In this document: piece by piece, positions 62,214 to 64,000 of the stretch
How positions within the stretch are numbered: the stretch's first letter is position 1
Layout: every line of letters starts with the position of its first letter
DNA from: Breviolum minutum Mf 1.05b.01
Taxonomy: Eukaryota > Sar > Dinophyceae > Suessiales > Symbiodiniaceae
Direction: 5' to 3'
DNA: 64,000 nt
Assembly (NCBI GenBank): GCA_000507305.1
Contig: DF241067.1
Span: 26,666 to 90,665 of the forward strand
Position numbers and translations under genes: made by a program
Notes under the pieces: model-generated
Seen by the model: the letters and a program-made list of their open reading frames with translations, nothing else
The model's database searches: none
Told to the model about the DNA's origin: nothing

Positions 62214-63419
62214 ATGACGTCCACGGCTTCCAAGGTAGACAACCGATGGAGATGCGACTGCCAAAGGTTAAACGGACCTACGGCGGAATTCTGCGGGCAA
62301 TGTGGGTTACACTGGCGGTATGTTGGGTGGCAAACCTACGAGAAGCCCCAGAGGGAAAAGTCCAGGCCTCGTTCCCGAAAGCCCCGCAATGGAAAGGGCA
62401 AGGGAAAAGGCAAAGCCAAGGATGGCAAGAGCAAGGACAAGGACAAGGATGGTGGCAAGAGCACGGAGAACCAGAACCCTGTGACGCCACGGACTGTCAG
62501 AACCACGGAGCTCAGTTCGCCGGATTTCAAGAAGCCAATGGTGACGGAACCCAAGATGGATACGGCGGAGGGAAAGGAGGACAAGCCATACTCCCCAGTG
62601 AAGGAAGGCGAGAAGACTCCGATGCCTGCGAGCTCTGGTGCCCAAGCCCAAGTTTTGATGGCGCTCTTGAAGGATGTGGCGGATGGCAAGTCGAGTGCAG
62701 AAGAGGCTTTGAAGATGGCTGCAAAATCTTCCAACGAGCCAACAGCAGTTGTAGCCCCAACTACGGAGTCCAAGGATGTTCACAAGGTTGGGAGACAATT
62801 AGCCAAAGCACAAGCCAAGACCAAGAAGGCCTACGAGACTCTCAAGAAGATGAAGGAGGATTGGAGCACATGGACAGGACAGATCCAGGAGCTCTACAAT
62901 CGCAAGGTCAAGCAGTACGAAGAAGCTCATCGTGCATGGACTTTGGTACTGCAGGACGCAATCACAGCAGAGAAGAATGCAAAAGCCGAATTGCAAGCTC
63001 TTGGCAAGCACCACAAGGACTTCAAATGGGACGAGGTCGAGTTGGACGAGAAGGATTACCCGGAGATGTTCGAAATTGGCACAGTTGGTGGCAGCATGGA
63101 GATCGAGCCGACAGTCAAGGACACCCCGGAGTTACCAGACGAGACACCGCCCAAGATGCCACCCCGCCAGGAACTCCCCAAAGAGACCTTTGTGCAGAAG
63201 TTGGAGGCCGCGGCAACTGCAGCAAAGGAGAAGGAGCGGCAGAGAGCCAGAAGGAAGGAGAAAGACGACGACAAGTCAGAGCCGAGATCCAGGAGCACTT
63301 CAACGAGGAAGCCATCAAAGGGACAGCAAGGGAAGGGGAAGCAAGGCAAGCTGGAGTTCACCCCAGCACCCAAAGGGAATTCCTTTGCAGCACTGGGGGA
63401 GGATGAAGTAGAAGACTAA
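62214..63419 (+). CDS. Retroelement ORF1-like protein with RanBP2-type zinc finger and basic linker
   Basis: About 401 codons from the ATG at 62214. Residues 12-31: W-R-C-D-C-x3-N-x6-C-x2-C, a RanBP2-like finger whose first knuckle is CxC rather than the usual Cx2-4C. Next comes a Lys/Gly-rich stretch (KGKGKGKAKDGKSKDKDKDG), then a helical, charged middle likely to be coiled coil (QLAKAQAKTKKAYETLKKMK), then a Pro-rich and basic tail ending GEDEVED. This suits an RNA-binding nucleoprotein. The reading frame is open further upstream but without ATG. A different frame from the ATG at 62030 also looks protein-like up to about 62205 (TPNWVEVAPQISSG), so a frameshift or a longer N-terminus is possible. 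Confidence 0.6.
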   Translation: MTSTASKVDNRWRCDCQRLNGPTAEFCGQCGLHWRYVGWQTYEKPQREKSRPRSRKPRNGKGKGKGKAKDGKSKDKDKDGGKSTENQNPVTPRTVRTTELSSPDFKKPMVTEPKMDTAEGKEDKPYSPVKEGEKTPMPASSGAQAQVLMALLKDVADGKSSAEEALKMAAKSSNEPTAVVAPTTESKDVHKVGRQLAKAQAKTKKAYETLKKMKEDWSTWTGQIQELYNRKVKQYEEAHRAWTLVLQDAITAEKNAKAELQALGKHHKDFKWDEVELDEKDYPEMFEIGTVGGSMEIEPTVKDTPELPDETPPKMPPRQELPKETFVQKLEAAATAAKEKERQRARRKEKDDDKSEPRSRSTSTRKPSKGQQGKGKQGKLEFTPAPKGNSFAALGEDEVED

Positions 63420-64000
63420 ATTCTGCAGTGAAGATCGACGAGTACTCCTATACGGACGTCTTTCGTGCAAGGGTGGAGTCTCTACGTCAACAACGTAGTG
63501 CACAAGAAGAGTATGGAAGCGATCATGACGAAGAAGACGAAGAATCTGAGGAGGACGATGATCCCCCGGGGAGGACACCGGAGGAACAACGTGACTTGGA
63601 AACTTCGGCTGTTTACTTCAGTCAAGGACTTCGAGTTTTACTTTTACGGCATCGAGCTCTTGTGGGCGACAGTTTGCATCATATCCTTCACATCCCTGCG
63701 CAATGGCCGGCATCCAGGACAGTCTCAGTCATCGAAGGCCTATGGCGAGATCTTGCAACGAAACAGTGGCTTTTGATTTACGCAAGGGATCCCACGAAGG
63801 ACAGCATGGTCATCAGGCCCGGTGAAGTTGCGGCACTGGTAGTGGCTCGAGATGAACTACCTGCAAATGAGCTTCCTATTGCCCAAGAGATTGACCTCAC
63901 GGCCCACACGTCAGCCTTTAGGCAGCAGGAGATTAGCCAAGAGTTTCGAAAGCCTCTCAACAGTCGTGGACGCCTTCTGAAGGTCGGGATACTACGACTA
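63407..64000 (+). CDS. Second ORF of right-hand retroelement, -1 frame, partial
   Basis: Open for 198 codons to the window edge, in the -1 frame relative to the zinc-finger ORF and overlapping its last 13 bases. There is no ATG near the start; a GTG lies at 63428 and the first in-frame ATG is far downstream. The protein has an acidic tract (DEEDEESEEDDD) and then a folded-looking segment (VSVIEGLWRDLATKQWLLIY, VIRPGEVAALVVARDELPAN). I do not recognise the family. Position and frame suggest a gag-pol-like or ORF1-ORF2 relation. Confidence 0.55.

Larger units (their letters stand above)
61620..64000 (+). mobile_element. Second retroelement, 5' part, truncated by window edge
   Basis: The left border is sharp: a common intronic hairpin repeat (GGGATTATACTAA...) stops at about 61620 and new sequence begins with a spliced-leader-like TTTGGCTCGAG. 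Then follow three tandem repeats, a RanBP2-finger ORF and a further ORF running off the window. The arrangement resembles the 5' half of a non-LTR retrotransposon. No reverse transcriptase is within view, so the class is inferred. Confidence 0.55.

Noticed and set aside
62027..63406. Second long ORF (459 codons) overlapping the zinc-finger ORF in another frame
   Set aside because: Low-complexity, purine-rich coding lacks stops in this frame. The zinc finger and basic tract sit in the other frame. Only its first 60 codons look protein-like, and these are treated as a possible frameshift instead.

Overview
The window is nuclear DNA of a photosynthetic dinoflagellate, most likely a Symbiodiniaceae-type genome (the genus cannot be fixed from sequence alone). 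The signs are: genes cut into many tiny exons, introns that begin GT, GC or GA and end AG followed by G, two genes head-to-tail on one strand, remnants of the dinoflagellate trans-spliced leader, many short hairpin (MITE-like) repeats in introns, triplet microsatellites, and large retrotransposons.

Region 1 (about 429-37259) is one gene of at least 28 exons. Joined in phase, the exons give an uninterrupted FtsH AAA+/zinc protease of about 660 residues with a thylakoid-type N-terminus. It matches the type A (FtsH1/5) subunit. The 5' end lies left of the first exon I could place. Region 2 (about 38095-60263+) is a second gene on the same strand, a type B (FtsH2/8-like) thylakoid FtsH. It can be followed to the zinc site, and its C-terminal exons are not in the window. 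In plants and cyanobacteria these two types assemble into one hetero-hexamer that degrades photodamaged photosystem II proteins, so the two partner subunits appear to be neighbours here.

Intron 22 of the type A gene carries a 10.2 kb non-LTR retrotransposon (20853-31098), flanked by a 16-bp target-site duplication and apparently intact. Its first ORF encodes a cytosine-5 DNA methyltransferase, a Ulp1/C48-like cysteine protease region and a Gln-rich coiled coil. Its second encodes an APE endonuclease, reverse transcriptase, zinc knuckle and RNase H. The two ORFs are in the same frame, separated only by a UGA stop followed by CUAG, a classic leaky-stop context. This is the most interesting object in the window.

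The 3.9 kb intron of the type B gene between Walker A halves holds a decayed coding relic that begins with a 13-nt spliced-leader remnant. At the right edge (61620-64000) a second retroelement begins sharply inside a hairpin repeat, again with a spliced-leader-like 5' end. It has three tandem repeats, then an ORF with a RanBP2-type zinc finger, then a second ORF in the -1 frame that runs off the window. The remaining intronic DNA is mostly hairpin repeats of at least five families, microsatellites and unique sequence with no recognisable gene.
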